A stretch of DNA of 46,769 nt from an uncultured Brachyspira sp. (GTDB taxonomy: Bacteria; Spirochaetota; Brachyspiria; Brachyspirales; Brachyspiraceae), in the NCBI RefSeq assembly GCF_944390845.1, contig NZ_CALXRM010000023.1, forward strand, positions 1-46,769. Reading direction: 5' to 3'. Positions 6,682 to 17,105 of this stretch are shown one piece after another. The first letter of the stretch is position 1. Every line of letters begins with the position of its first letter. Made by a program: the position numbers and the translations under genes. The notes beneath the pieces were generated by a model. The model did no database searches. It was given only the letters and a program-made list of their open reading frames with translations, and was not told the DNA's origin.

Positions 6682-8289
6682 CTATTCTAAATAACAGTGA
6701 TGGAATCTGTGGAAACCTAAAGAGTCATAATATACACCTTTAAGTTTTGGAGATACTAAAAGAGGTTCTGTATAGTAATATATTGGTATTATAGCTTCCT
6801 CTTTCATTAACATTTCTTCTGCTTTATGCATAGTTTCCATTCTGAATTTCTGATCTCCTGAAAGCATAACTTGATTTATCATATCATCATAAGCTTTATT
6901 GCTGTAAACACTATAATTGTTTGGAGAATAACTTATACATAAAGTCATAAAGTTTATAGGATCATTGAAATCTCCGTTCCAACCGCCTCTAGCCATTGTT
7001 ATATTTCTGTCATATCTAGTTTGTAGAAATACTGCCCATTCTTCTTGTGTTAAAGTAACATCAATACCTAAATTCTCTTTCCACATTTGCTGAACAGCTT
7101 CAAATATTTTTACATGAAGTCCTGGATCTGCTTTAAACTCCATAACAGGGAAACCGTTTCCATTAGGATATCCAGCTTCAGCCATTAATTTTTTAGCTTC
7201 TTCTACATTAGCTTTGTATCCTTCTTTACTTACATCTATATATTCACCGCCGTTTTCTCTGAAATCGCCATCATAATCTGATATACCATAAGGAACTAAA
7301 GCACCAGCAGGTTTTTCTCCGCCTCTTGTTATTTGATCAACTATATAGTTTCTATCAATTGCAAGAGATAATGCTCTTCTTACTCTTACATCTTTTAATA
7401 TATCATTTGTTAAATTCAAACAATAGTAATATGATGATATTCTAGGCTTTATTACTATAAGTCCTTCATCTTGTAATGTTTTTATATCTTGTCTAGGGAA
7501 TGATCTGGCAAAATGCAAAGTTCCAGCTTTTACACCAGCTACTGAAGCAGTTTCATTTTCCATAAGAACAAATGTAATTTTATCAGGTACAATAGTTTCT
7601 ACATTCCAGTAGTTTGTATTTTTTACCATTATAAGGCTTTCATCTCTGTTTCTTTCTACAAGTTTGAAAGCACCATTTCCTATATAGCTTTCAGCATTTA
7701 AAGTCCATTGATCTCCATATTTTTCAATGATATCTTTTCTTAAAGGATAGAAAGTAGGGAAGCTTAAAAGTTCCAAGAAATATGCAGTAGGAGCTTCTAA
7801 TTGAACTTCTAATGTGAAATCATCTATTGCTTTTATACCCAAATTTTCTTTAGGCATATCTCCGGCTGTTATAGCTTTAGCATTTTTTACAGGTTCATGC
7901 TGATATCCGTATTGACTTCCAGTTGCTGGATTTACTACTCTTTGCCAAGAATAAACGAAATCATTTGCTGTAACTATTTGACCATCAGTCCATTTAGCAT
8001 TTGTTCTTAGTTTAAATGTATATGTAAGTCCATCATCACTTATTTCCCAGCTTTCAGCAACTCCTGGTATTAATTTGCCATTATCATCTTTTTCTACTAA
8101 TCCTTCAAATGTATGAGTTAAATAAAATACTGCATCTGATGTTACATTTATACTAGGATCTATGGTATTTGGTTCAGGACCAGTGTTAATAAATATTGAT
8201 ATTCCATCTTCTTTTTTATTGTTGTTTGAACATGATATAACAAATAAAAAGATTAAAAAAGATATAATTATTTTATTTATTTTTGTCAT
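6682..8289 (-). CDS. oppA: Oligopeptide ABC transporter substrate-binding lipoprotein (OppA-like), copy 1
   Basis: 535 residues, close to OppA of enterobacteria. A signal peptide ends in the lipobox VISC, with the lipidated Cys at 20 followed by an Asn/Lys-rich tether. The body is the SBP_bac_5 family fold: TFEGLVEKD and GKLIPGVAESWEISDDGLTYTFKLR near the N-terminus, ANDFVYSWQRVVNP, GNGAFKLVER, VRRALSLAIDRNYI and WNGDFNDPINFM. It would bind peptides at the membrane and deliver them to an Opp/Dpp permease; no permease or ATPase genes are here. It is about half identical by eye to its neighbour copy, so this is a tandem duplication. SD AGGAGG precedes the ATG and it has its own promoter. Specificity cannot be read from sequence. 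Confidence 0.92.
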   Translation of the reverse strand: MTKINKIIISFLIFLFVISCSNNNKKEDGISIFINTGPEPNTIDPSINVTSDAVFYLTHTFEGLVEKDDNGKLIPGVAESWEISDDGLTYTFKLRTNAKWTDGQIVTANDFVYSWQRVVNPATGSQYGYQHEPVKNAKAITAGDMPKENLGIKAIDDFTLEVQLEAPTAYFLELLSFPTFYPLRKDIIEKYGDQWTLNAESYIGNGAFKLVERNRDESLIMVKNTNYWNVETIVPDKITFVLMENETASVAGVKAGTLHFARSFPRQDIKTLQDEGLIVIKPRISSYYYCLNLTNDILKDVRVRRALSLAIDRNYIVDQITRGGEKPAGALVPYGISDYDGDFRENGGEYIDVSKEGYKANVEEAKKLMAEAGYPNGNGFPVMEFKADPGLHVKIFEAVQQMWKENLGIDVTLTQEEWAVFLQTRYDRNITMARGGWNGDFNDPINFMTLCISYSPNNYSVYSNKAYDDMINQVMLSGDQKFRMETMHKAEEMLMKEEAIIPIYYYTEPLLVSPKLKGVYYDSLGFHRFHHCYLE

Positions 8290-8342
8290 CTTTCCTCCTA
8301 ACGTTAATTAAAGAAATAACTTTGTAAAGTATTATTTTTAAT

Positions 8343-8371
8343 AGTATACACTTTATATGGATTAAAGTCAA
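8343..8371 (-). promoter_or_regulatory. Promoter of OppA copy 1
   Basis: Minus strand TTGACT (8366-8371), 17 bases, TATACT (8343-8348). The spacer (TTAATCCATATAAAGTG) is nearly the same as that of copy 2, so the promoter was duplicated with the gene. Confidence 0.75.
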
Positions 8372-8397
8372 TTTTATATTATGTTTTATAACAGTTT

Positions 8398-10026
8398 TTA
8401 TTCTATTAGATAAGCTCTAGAAAAATCATGCTGACCCATAGAATCGTATATTACCCCTTTTAATTTAGGACATACTAATAAAGGTTCATTATAAAAATAA
8501 ATAGGTATTATAGCCATATCTTGTATTAATAATTCTTCTGCTTTATGCATAGTCATCATTCTATGTGAAGAATCAGTAATTAAAGTAGCTGTTTTAATAA
8601 AATCGTCATACCTTACATTACTATATACACTATTGTTATTAGGAGAAGAACTTAAAAATATAGATAGAAAATTTATAGGGTCATTAAAGTCTCCATTCCA
8701 ACCGCCGCTTGCTATGTCTATTCTTTTTGCGAATCTTTTCTTTACTAAATCCGACCATTCTAATTCTTCCATTTCAACATTTATGCCGAGATTTTCTTTC
8801 CACATTTTTTGAATAGCTTCAAATATATATTTATGTACTCCAAGTGTAGTTGTAAAAGTCAAAGTTGGGAAGTTGTTTCCATTTGGATAACCTGATAACA
8901 TCATAAGCTTTTTAGCTTCTTTAACATTCTTTTCATAATTATCTTTAGTTATATCTATATAATCTCCGCCGTTTTCTCTAAAATCACCAAAGAATCCTGG
9001 TACTCCATAAGGAACTAATGCAGCTGCAGGTTTTTCTCCGCTTTTAGTTATGTTTTCAACTATATAATTCCTATCTATGGCAAGAGATAAAGCTTTTCTG
9101 ACATTAACATCTGATAAAACACTATTTGTTACATTTACAAAATAGAAATAAGATGATATTCTAGGAACATTATGTATATATCCGTCTTTTTCTAATGATG
9201 AAATTTGATCTCTTGGGAAATTTCTTGAGAAGTGAAGAATACCTTTTTTTACAGAATCAAGAGAGTATTCATTATTATTTTTTAATATGAATTCTAATCT
9301 GCTAGGTACAACTTCAGAACTATTCCAATAAAATTCATTTTTTTCCATTATGATATATTCATTGAATTTTCTTTCAACAACTTTAAAAGGTCCATTTCCT
9401 ATAAAAGTTAAAGGATTGTCTGTCCAACTTTCTCCAAATTTTGATATCATATCTTCTCTTAAAGGAGAGAATGTAGGATATGCTAAAATTTCTAAAAAGT
9501 AAGTTATAGGCATTTCTAATATAATTTCCAATGTATAGTCATCAATGGCTTCAACACCTAGAAATTTAGGTTCTAATTCTCCATTAAAAATAGCTTTTGT
9601 ATTTTTTATAACATTATATTGATAAGCATATTTACTTCTTGTTTGAGGATCAAATAATCTTCTGAATGAATACACAAAGTCATTTGCAGTAATTCCTTTT
9701 CCATCACTCCAATAAGCATTATCTCTAAGATTAAAAGTATATACAAGACCATCACTGCTAATACTCCAGCTTTTTGCAACAGCTGGTATTATTTTACCAT
9801 CTTTATCTTTTGTAACCAAACCTTCAAATATATGTTTGAAGTATATTAATGTATCTGATGTTACATTAACACTTGGATCTATTGTGTAAGGTTCTGAACC
9901 TATATTTATTTGTAAAGCGAAATATTGATTTGTATATTTATGCGGTACAGTTTCTTCTATTTCAGAACAGGATATGTTTAAGAAACATACAAAAATAAAT
10001 AATAATATATAAAATTTATTCGACAT
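8398..10026 (-). CDS. oppA: Oligopeptide ABC transporter substrate-binding lipoprotein (OppA-like), copy 2
   Basis: 542 residues. Signal peptide with lipobox NISC (Cys 20). The same SBP_bac_5 landmarks as copy 1 appear in order: IFEGLVTKDKDGKIIPAVAKSW, ANDFVYSFRRLFDP, GNGPFKVVER, VRKALSLAIDRNYI, WNGDFNDPINFL. Differences from copy 1 are spread over the whole protein, with many acidic and aromatic positions changed, suggesting a different peptide range. No strong SD: the ATG at 10024-10026 is preceded by AGGTAAAATAA. It is transcribed from its own promoter, and the next upstream gene is a chemoreceptor-like protein, so peptide sensing and uptake may be linked (inference). Confidence 0.9.
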   Translation of the reverse strand: MSNKFYILLFIFVCFLNISCSEIEETVPHKYTNQYFALQINIGSEPYTIDPSVNVTSDTLIYFKHIFEGLVTKDKDGKIIPAVAKSWSISSDGLVYTFNLRDNAYWSDGKGITANDFVYSFRRLFDPQTRSKYAYQYNVIKNTKAIFNGELEPKFLGVEAIDDYTLEIILEMPITYFLEILAYPTFSPLREDMISKFGESWTDNPLTFIGNGPFKVVERKFNEYIIMEKNEFYWNSSEVVPSRLEFILKNNNEYSLDSVKKGILHFSRNFPRDQISSLEKDGYIHNVPRISSYFYFVNVTNSVLSDVNVRKALSLAIDRNYIVENITKSGEKPAAALVPYGVPGFFGDFRENGGDYIDITKDNYEKNVKEAKKLMMLSGYPNGNNFPTLTFTTTLGVHKYIFEAIQKMWKENLGINVEMEELEWSDLVKKRFAKRIDIASGGWNGDFNDPINFLSIFLSSSPNNNSVYSNVRYDDFIKTATLITDSSHRMMTMHKAEELLIQDMAIIPIYFYNEPLLVCPKLKGVIYDSMGQHDFSRAYLIE

Positions 10027-10063
10027 TTTATTTTACCTAATTATATTGTTTTTCTTTGATTTG

Positions 10064-10092
10064 AGTATATATTTTATATGCTTTAATGTCAA
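10064..10092 (-). promoter_or_regulatory. Promoter of OppA copy 2
   Basis: Minus strand TTGACA (10087-10092), 17 bases, TATACT (10064-10069). It lies just past the stop of the upstream chemoreceptor gene. Confidence 0.75.
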
Positions 10093-10110
10093 TTAATATT
10101 TTTTAGTATT

Positions 10111-11511
10111 TTATTCTCTAAGTTTGAAATATTCTATTATTTTTTTCAGTTCTTTTGATTCTTCTAAAAGAGATTTAGAAGTTTCAGCTGCCTGATTGAC
10201 TATTTTATAATCTTTATCTTCTGTTTTTTCTCTAGTATTATCTTGATTATGATCATTTATTTGACCTACAATTTCAGACATATCATTAGATTTGCTTGAA
10301 ACTTTATTTATCTTCCTTTTTACTGTATTAAATAAATCATTCAAATATTTTGCAATGTTATTAATACCTCTGCTCATGTCTCCAATTTCATCATTTAATT
10401 TTAAATAATTTTCAGATACACTCCAAGATATATCTCCAACTGTGATCTTTGTAAGATTATCATTTAATTCATTCATAGCTGACACAACATATTTATTTAT
10501 TGTAGCAGGTACTATTATTACTATTAAAATGATTATAATAGAAATTATAACACCAATCATAATCATCATTTTATAATTATTTTTTAATATAATTCTAGCA
10601 GGCATAGCTATTTCAATACCCCAATAAATATTACCAAACATTTTTATTGGTTCTATTGAATAGAAATATTTATATGAATTTTTTTTATTATATGCTTCAA
10701 ATATTACACTTTCATTAGAGTGTATTTTTTGTAATATATTTTCACTGCTATGCGGCTGATGTAAATTGGTAAAGTTTTCTCCTGTACAATCTTTATCTGT
10801 ATTACAGAAAATAATTGTTCCTTTATCATCAAATAGGGTAGTAGTGAGATTGGTTTGTATAAAATTCATTGAATCTAAAGCTACATCTAAACTAGCTACT
10901 CCTATAATTTGATTGTTGCTTGACATTATAGGAATAGAATATGTGTACATTGCTACATACTTGCCTTGTATAGGATAAGAATATAAAGAAGTAATATAAG
11001 GTTTTCCAGTTTGTACAGGGACATTAAAATAATCTGATTGTAAATCTGACCTTTTTAGATTTGTCATTAATATATTATTATTTGAGTCTTTGCTTATATA
11101 TATTCCAAGACGTCCGTTAATTCTTTTATATATAGGATCATCTTTATATAAATCATCATCATCTATTGCTTTAGGCAGAAATAGTATAGATATAGCAAAT
11201 GAATTAGTACTCATCTTTTTAGAAAAATTATACATAAAATCTTCATATATTTCTCTTTTTCTAATATTGTAATTGTATAGCTGCTCTACAGAATATTTTA
11301 AATTATTAATATAATTTAATTCTGAATCTATTAAGTTTTTCATTTTTAATGATTCATTTTTTGATATTTGAGATATAGTAAATAAAGACATTTTTTTAGT
11401 TATATTATAAGTATAAATTATATTTATAATACCAAATACTAATATTATAGTTATTATTGGTATAATAATAAACATACTAATTTTTATATTTAAACTTACC
11501 TTGTTGTCCAT
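10111..11511 (-). CDS. Chemoreceptor-like protein lacking the signalling hairpin, copy 1
   Basis: 466 residues against about 650 for the full receptors beside it. Order: TM helix about 11-34, periplasmic double-CACHE-type sensor about 36-310 (LYNY..RKREIYEDFM, GKYVAMYTYSIPI, GVASLDVALD), TM2 about 314-335, HAMP about 336-392 with DISWSVSENYLKLNDEIGDMSRG. After HAMP only ~74 residues remain: a coiled-coil start (VKRKINKVSSKSNDMSEI), a hydrophilic bridge, then KSLLEES.ELKKIIEYFKLRE, which matches the extreme C-terminus of the full receptors. The methylation helices and CheA/CheW-binding tip are missing. Both ends of the receptor are preserved and the frame is intact, so this looks like a kept internal deletion, not decay. 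It could form mixed dimers or trimers, or act as a decoy (inference). Last gene of the operon starting at 16890. Confidence 0.85.
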   Translation of the reverse strand: MDNKVSLNIKISMFIIIPIITIILVFGIINIIYTYNITKKMSLFTISQISKNESLKMKNLIDSELNYINNLKYSVEQLYNYNIRKREIYEDFMYNFSKKMSTNSFAISILFLPKAIDDDDLYKDDPIYKRINGRLGIYISKDSNNNILMTNLKRSDLQSDYFNVPVQTGKPYITSLYSYPIQGKYVAMYTYSIPIMSSNNQIIGVASLDVALDSMNFIQTNLTTTLFDDKGTIIFCNTDKDCTGENFTNLHQPHSSENILQKIHSNESVIFEAYNKKNSYKYFYSIEPIKMFGNIYWGIEIAMPARIILKNNYKMMIMIGVIISIIIILIVIIVPATINKYVVSAMNELNDNLTKITVGDISWSVSENYLKLNDEIGDMSRGINNIAKYLNDLFNTVKRKINKVSSKSNDMSEIVGQINDHNQDNTREKTEDKDYKIVNQAAETSKSLLEESKELKKIIEYFKLRE

Positions 11512-11539
11512 ACTAATACCTATATATAAATGTTATATA

Positions 11540-12949
11540 TTATTTTTTTAATTTGAAATATTCTATTATTTTTTCCAGTTCGCTTGATTCTTCTAAAAGA
11601 GATTTAGAGGTTTCATTTGCCTGATTAACTATTTTATAATCTTTATCTGTAGATTTTTTTATTGCTTCATCTTTGTTATCTTCATTTATTTGTTCTAAAA
11701 TTTCTGACATATCATTAGATTTGGTTGAAACTTTATTTATTTTTCTTTTTACATTGTTAAATAAATCATTCAAATATTTTACTGTATCATTAATACCTCT
11801 GCTCATATCTCCAATTTCGTCATTTAGTTTTAAATAATTTTCAGATACACTCCAAGATACATCTCCTTCTTTGATTTTGGAAATATTATTATTTAATTCA
11901 TTCATAGCTGATACGACATGTTTATTTATCGTAAAAGGTACTATTATTATTATTAATACAATAATAGCTAATATTATAATCCACATCATTATTATAATTT
12001 TGTAATTAGTTAAAAATTCTGCTTTAGCGGATACAGCTAATTCTATTCCCCAATATACATCATCAAACATATGCAAAGGCATAAAAAGGTGAATATATTT
12101 ACTTAAGTTTTTTTTGTTATATGATTCTTTTAATATAGTATTATTGGAGTATATAGTTTCAAATAAATCACTGCTTCCATATACATCAGATAAATTAGTA
12201 ATATTTTCACCTACGCTATATCTGTCTGTAGCACAATAAATAATATCTCCTTTATTATTAAATAAAGAAACTGAGTATCCATTTGTATCATCATAAAATA
12301 TAACATTGTCTAAAGATAAATTCAAAGAAGATACAGCAATCATTTCATTATCTTTAGAAAATATAGGTATTGAGTATGTGTACATAGGTTTATATTTTCC
12401 TTGTACAGGATAATATTTTAAAGTTGTAATATAAGGTTTCTTAGTTTGTATAGTAGTATCTAAATATGAATATTCTAAATCTGATTCTTCAAGATTAATT
12501 CTTGATATATTATCTTTTTCCATATCTTTAACTAAAGATATAGCCAATCTTCCATCAATATTTTTGTAAAGAGGATTATTGATATACATACTATCATTAT
12601 CAATAGCATTAGTAAAGAATATTAAAGATACAGATACAGCATTAGTACTCATTTCTTGAGCAAACCTATTCATTAAATCTTCGTATACTTCTCTTTTTCT
12701 AACATCATAATTATATAAATTTTCTACAGAATATTTTATATTATTTAGGTAATTCAATTCAACATTTATTATACCTTCTATTTCATATACTTCTTTGGCA
12801 GACATTTGAGATATTGCAAATAATGCCATTTGTTTTGTTATATTACGTGCATAAATTGTATTTATAACACCAAATATCAATATTATAATTATTATTGGTA
12901 TAATAATAAAAATGCTGATTTTTATATTTAAACTTACCTTATTACTCAT
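11540..12949 (-). CDS. Chemoreceptor-like protein lacking the signalling hairpin, copy 2
   Basis: 469 residues, a close paralogue of copy 1 and 28 bases upstream of it. Same plan: TM1 about 11-34, double-CACHE-type sensor with YNYDVRKREVYEDLM and GKYKPMYTYSIPIF, TM2 about 318-338, HAMP with DVSWSVSENYLKLNDEIGDMSRG, then a short coil (VKRKINKVSTKSNDMSEI), a charged bridge, and the receptor C-terminus LLEESSELEKIIEYFKLKK. The deletion endpoints are the same as in copy 1, so it predates their duplication. The sensor domains have diverged more than the HAMP and tail, so ligand range probably differs while the cytoplasmic part is held constant. SD AGGAG precedes ATG at 12949. Confidence 0.85.
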   Translation of the reverse strand: MSNKVSLNIKISIFIIIPIIIIILIFGVINTIYARNITKQMALFAISQMSAKEVYEIEGIINVELNYLNNIKYSVENLYNYDVRKREVYEDLMNRFAQEMSTNAVSVSLIFFTNAIDNDSMYINNPLYKNIDGRLAISLVKDMEKDNISRINLEESDLEYSYLDTTIQTKKPYITTLKYYPVQGKYKPMYTYSIPIFSKDNEMIAVSSLNLSLDNVIFYDDTNGYSVSLFNNKGDIIYCATDRYSVGENITNLSDVYGSSDLFETIYSNNTILKESYNKKNLSKYIHLFMPLHMFDDVYWGIELAVSAKAEFLTNYKIIIMMWIIILAIIVLIIIIVPFTINKHVVSAMNELNNNISKIKEGDVSWSVSENYLKLNDEIGDMSRGINDTVKYLNDLFNNVKRKINKVSTKSNDMSEILEQINEDNKDEAIKKSTDKDYKIVNQANETSKSLLEESSELEKIIEYFKLKK

Positions 12950-12965
12950 ATTACTCCTTTATACA

Positions 12966-14918
12966 TTAGTTTCTTAATTTGAAATATTCTATAGCATCAA
13001 TTAATTCATTAGCTTCATTTAATAGAGATTGAGAAGCAGCAGTAGCCTGTTCTACTAAAGCAGCATTTTTTTGAACAGATGAATCCATTTCATTTATAGC
13101 AATATTGACCTGTTCTATACCTTTTTGCTGTTCCTGTGAAGCTATATTAATTTTATCCATAATAATAGAAGCATTATCCATTTTTTGTGCAATATCGGAA
13201 AATATATCTTTAGAATTTCTTACACTTTCAGAAGCTAAGTTAGTTTTTTCATTACTATCTGCTATTAAAGCACTAATATTTTTTACTGATTCTTGAGTAT
13301 TCTGTGCTAGGTTTCTTACCTCACTTGCTACTACTGCAAAACCGCGTCCCTGATCTCCGGCTCTTGCAGCCTCAACTGAAGCATTAAGTGCAAGTATATT
13401 AGTTTGGAAAGCAATATTTTCTATAAGTTTAGTGATATCCATTATTTTAGCACTAGCCTCATGAACATCGTCCATTTTTCTAACACTTTCTTCTACTATA
13501 GAACCAGCTTTATCTAAAAACTCTTTAGCATCTGATACTATAGATGTACTTTCTGATACGCTTTCAGTTGATTCTTTTATAGTGCCAGCCATTTCATTCA
13601 TAGAAGCTGCAGTTTCTTCCAGACTAGATGCCTGGGATTCTGTTCTGTTTGCTAAATCATTATTACCAGCTAAAACTTGATTTGCAGCAGCAGAAACTTG
13701 CTGAGCAGAATTTTTTACTGTTAAAACTACTTTATTTAAATTACTAAGTATTTTATTACAGCTTTTGGCTATATCACCCCATTCATCGTTCATATTTAAG
13801 AATTTTTCTGATACAGTAAATGATATATCTCCGTTTGATATTTTTAACATATCTTGAGATAAACTGGAAATAATACTTACTACTTTATTTTTGATTATTA
13901 TTGGTATTAAGATAGCAGATATTATAATTATTAGAAAAGATATTAAAATCATTGTGTTTCTCATCATATCGCTGTCTTTAAATATTTCTTTACTAGCGGC
14001 CATTATTTCAAGTATCCAATATTGTCCGTCAACAACTTCTAAAGGAATAAAATAATAAGTTGCATATCCTTTATAATAACTTGTATAATCTGAAAAATAT
14101 ACTGTTCTGTTTGCAAAAATATTTTCAGATACTTGGTGACTTTTATATAAAGGATATATATCATAAATATTTTTTCCTAAATTAAGTGTTTCTTCAGCAT
14201 CATATAATAAATTACCAAAATGATCATATAATAAACCTTCAGAATTTTCAAAAGGTTTTATTGCTTTCATAGTTTCATTTAATGTTGTTATTTTTATATC
14301 TCCTGTTATTACACCTATAGGTTTGTTTTGATACATTATAGGCACTGCCCAGGTATACATTTGTATTTTATCATTATTTCCTATATCAAATTCATATATT
14401 CCAGACAAATACTCTTTTGCTTTTCTAATAGGTTCTGTATAATAATCAGCTTCTATATCCTGACGAGGAAGTGCTCTTTCTGTAATATTGTTAGCTGAAG
14501 ACCTCGATATATAATATGTTTGCTGACCTTCTGTTAAAGGATAAATATTAATATAATCTGCATCATTACCTACAATATTTGGTTCAAATGTTAACATAAC
14601 ACCAACAACAGTGTTAGGAAGAACATTAAAGAAAGTTTTTACAGCATCCTCATAAGCTTTTCTATCTCTAACTCCAGAACTATACATGTTTTCTACTGTA
14701 TATTTTAATCCAGTTATTTGATAAAGGCCTTCTTTTATAACTGCACTTAACTTATTTCTTTCGCCTTTTGCAGCTTCTTCTAAAATTTTGTATGATAACT
14801 TACTGCTTATACTTTGAACATAAATAATGTTGATTACATTTGATATAATCATCATTATTAATAATGGTATTAATATAACTAAACTAATTTTTACTTGAAG
14901 ACTAACTCTCTTAAACAT
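12966..14918 (-). CDS. Methyl-accepting chemotaxis protein (full length)
   Basis: 650 residues. TM1 about 9-33, double-CACHE-type periplasmic sensor about 34-310 ([37 protein letters not shown]), TM2 about 315-338, HAMP with [21 protein letters not shown], then the complete signalling hairpin: methylation helix with [19 protein letters not shown], tip [39 protein letters not shown] (about 499-539), return helix and the tail EYFKLRN. This is the class of receptor that gathers in polar arrays and controls CheA through CheW. It is translated 16 bases before the shortened receptor copy 2, so full and shortened receptors share one message. Ligand unknown; CACHE domains often bind amino acids or other small metabolites. 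Confidence 0.95.
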   Translation of the reverse strand: MFKRVSLQVKISLVILIPLLIMMIISNVINIIYVQSISSKLSYKILEEAAKGERNKLSAVIKEGLYQITGLKYTVENMYSSGVRDRKAYEDAVKTFFNVLPNTVVGVMLTFEPNIVGNDADYINIYPLTEGQQTYYISRSSANNITERALPRQDIEADYYTEPIRKAKEYLSGIYEFDIGNNDKIQMYTWAVPIMYQNKPIGVITGDIKITTLNETMKAIKPFENSEGLLYDHFGNLLYDAEETLNLGKNIYDIYPLYKSHQVSENIFANRTVYFSDYTSYYKGYATYYFIPLEVVDGQYWILEIMAASKEIFKDSDMMRNTMILISFLIIIISAILIPIIIKNKVVSIISSLSQDMLKISNGDISFTVSEKFLNMNDEWGDIAKSCNKILSNLNKVVLTVKNSAQQVSAAANQVLAGNNDLANRTESQASSLEETAASMNEMAGTIKESTESVSESTSIVSDAKEFLDKAGSIVEESVRKMDDVHEASAKIMDITKLIENIAFQTNILALNASVEAARAGDQGRGFAVVASEVRNLAQNTQESVKNISALIADSNEKTNLASESVRNSKDIFSDIAQKMDNASIIMDKINIASQEQQKGIEQVNIAINEMDSSVQKNAALVEQATAASQSLLNEANELIDAIEYFKLRN

Positions 14919-14937
14919 AATAAAACCTTCTATATAA

Positions 14938-16890
14938 TTAATTTTTTAATTTAAAATATTCTATAGCTTTTAATAAATCTTTTGCTTCGCTTAATAAAGA
15001 TTCTGATGCAGAAGTAGCTTCTGATACTAAAGCAGCATTTTTCTGTACAGATGCATCCATATTGTCAATTGCTATATTAACTTGATCAATACCTTTTTCC
15101 TGTTCTTGCGATGCAGTATTAATCTTGTCCATTATATTAGAAACACTGTCCATTTTTTCTAATATTTCATTGAATATGGTATGTGATTCCTGTACGCTGC
15201 TTGCCGCTAATTTTATTTTGTCATTACTATCTGTTATTAAGGAAGTAATGCTTTTTACTGATTCTTGTGTATTTTGTGCTAAATTTCTAATTTCACTAGC
15301 AACTACTGCGAAACCGCGTCCCTGATCACCAGCCCTTGCAGCCTCTACTGAAGCATTAAGAGCAAGTATATTAGTTTGGAAAGCAATATTTTCTATAAGC
15401 TTAGTGATATCCATTATTTTAGCACTGGATTCATGAACCGCATCCATTTTATTAACGCTGTCTTCTATTATGCCGCCTGCTTTATTTACACATTCTTTTA
15501 CATTCATTACCATAGATGTGCTTTGAGCAACACCTTCAGCTGATTCTTTTATAGCACTAGCCATTTCATTCATAGAAGCTGCAGTTTCTTCCAGTCCAGA
15601 TGCTTGGGTTTCTGTTCTTTGAGATAAATCATTATTACCTATCAAAACTTCATTTGCTGCATTTGAAACTTGTTCTGCTGAATTTTTTACTGTAGAAACA
15701 ACATTTCCTAAATTCTTTAAAGTATTTTGTAATCCTCTTGCTATATCTCCCCATTCATCATTCAATTTTAAAAAGCTATTTGAAATACTGAAAGATATAT
15801 CTCCGTTTGATATTTTAGTAATATCTCTTGCAGTAAACCCTATTAATTTTGTTACTTTTCTTTTTATTATTAGAGGAACTATTATAGAACTTATTATTAC
15901 TATTAATGCTGATATCATAAACATTATATTTCTTATAATATTTGAATCTTTTAATATAATATCATTAGGAGCAGTTATTTTTAATCCCCAATAATTTCCT
16001 TTTGACATTTCTATAGGAGTAAATGAATATGTGTAGTATTTTTTCAATGTTCCGCTGAAATTTTCAAACAGCAGATTTTCTCCGCTTTTTATTTTATTGA
16101 ATACATTATGTTCATTGTAGTACGGATATATTTCATCAAGCGTTTTAGATATATACTCACTTTTATCACTATCATATATTATAGTTCCTGCATTATCAAA
16201 AAATGTAATAGTTGTTCCTTCAAATGGTTTTATTGTTGATAATAAATCGTTAATGGAATTTATAAATACTTCTAAACATATCACACCTATAACTCGATTT
16301 TCTTTTTTTATTGGTACAGCCCAAGTATAAAGCAAATCTTTATCATTAACAGGGGATTTATATATATCAGATATATATATTTCTCCAGTACTTAAAGTTT
16401 TTGTATATGCTTCATTTTGGAAAATTCTAGTATCAAAATGTGAGGCTTGAATTTTAGAGTTATTATTTTTTGATAAGTAATAAGTGAAACGTCCATTTGC
16501 AGGACCGTATTTTTCTGAATTTGTATAATCTGAATCATTGCCAATTATATTAGGCTCAAATGCTATAAGTAAACCATTAACTTTTTGAGGCAGTTCATCA
16601 AAAAAACTATATAAAAGCCTCTCATAAAATGGCCTGCTTAAAGTACCGTCATTATAAAATCCTCTTACAACTCTCTCCAGTCCTATAAGAGAATATAAAT
16701 CTTCTTTCATGTACGATAATAATTTGGCCGCTTCTCCTTTTGAGTTTTCTTCTAATATTCTATATGATAAATTCTTACTGGCTGATTTTACATATACAAT
16801 ATTTACTGCATTTGAAATAATAAGCATTATTAATAAAGGTATTAATATTGCTAAACTAATTTTTATTTGAAGTCTAAATTTTTTAATCAT
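14938..16890 (-). CDS. Methyl-accepting chemotaxis protein (full length)
   Basis: 650 residues, same architecture as its neighbours: TM1, double-CACHE-type sensor ([43 protein letters not shown]), TM2 about 315-335, HAMP with [23 protein letters not shown], complete signalling hairpin with [20 protein letters not shown] and the [15 protein letters not shown] tip, tail IEYFKLKN. It is first in a four-gene operon (16890 to 10111) with gaps of 19, 16 and 28 bases. The cytoplasmic half is almost identical to the receptor at 17106-19064, including [15 protein letters not shown] in the return helix, pointing to recent duplication or gene conversion; the sensor halves are clearly different. Confidence 0.95.
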   Translation of the reverse strand: MIKKFRLQIKISLAILIPLLIMLIISNAVNIVYVKSASKNLSYRILEENSKGEAAKLLSYMKEDLYSLIGLERVVRGFYNDGTLSRPFYERLLYSFFDELPQKVNGLLIAFEPNIIGNDSDYTNSEKYGPANGRFTYYLSKNNNSKIQASHFDTRIFQNEAYTKTLSTGEIYISDIYKSPVNDKDLLYTWAVPIKKENRVIGVICLEVFINSINDLLSTIKPFEGTTITFFDNAGTIIYDSDKSEYISKTLDEIYPYYNEHNVFNKIKSGENLLFENFSGTLKKYYTYSFTPIEMSKGNYWGLKITAPNDIILKDSNIIRNIMFMISALIVIISSIIVPLIIKRKVTKLIGFTARDITKISNGDISFSISNSFLKLNDEWGDIARGLQNTLKNLGNVVSTVKNSAEQVSNAANEVLIGNNDLSQRTETQASGLEETAASMNEMASAIKESAEGVAQSTSMVMNVKECVNKAGGIIEDSVNKMDAVHESSAKIMDITKLIENIAFQTNILALNASVEAARAGDQGRGFAVVASEIRNLAQNTQESVKSITSLITDSNDKIKLAASSVQESHTIFNEILEKMDSVSNIMDKINTASQEQEKGIDQVNIAIDNMDASVQKNAALVSEATSASESLLSEAKDLLKAIEYFKLKN

Positions 16891-16929
16891 AATTAAGCCT
16901 AATATAATTGCTTTTTATTTTTTCACAAT

Positions 16930-16957
16930 ATTATACATTTTTTATTTGCAATTTCAA
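16930..16957 (-). promoter_or_regulatory. Promoter of the four-gene chemoreceptor operon
   Basis: Minus strand TTGAAA (16952-16957), 16 bases, TATAAT (16930-16935), about 40 bases before the ATG at 16890. The rest of the 215-base gap is AT-rich with no clear terminator for the upstream receptor gene. Confidence 0.6.
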
Positions 16958-17105
16958 TAATTAAAAAAAAATTTATTATTAAATAATAGTTTTGTTAATT
17001 TTTTTTATATTATTTGCCTTTTAGTAAAGATATTTTTATATTTTTTCAGTTCATTATTACTGTTTTTATATAAACAAATAATGAAATGAAAAAATATATT
17101 TTATA

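Noticed and set aside
13105-13296. Antisense ORFs over the chemoreceptor signalling domains (also 15125-15325 and 17290-17496)
   Set aside because: They recur only because the receptor sequence recurs; no SD or promoter.
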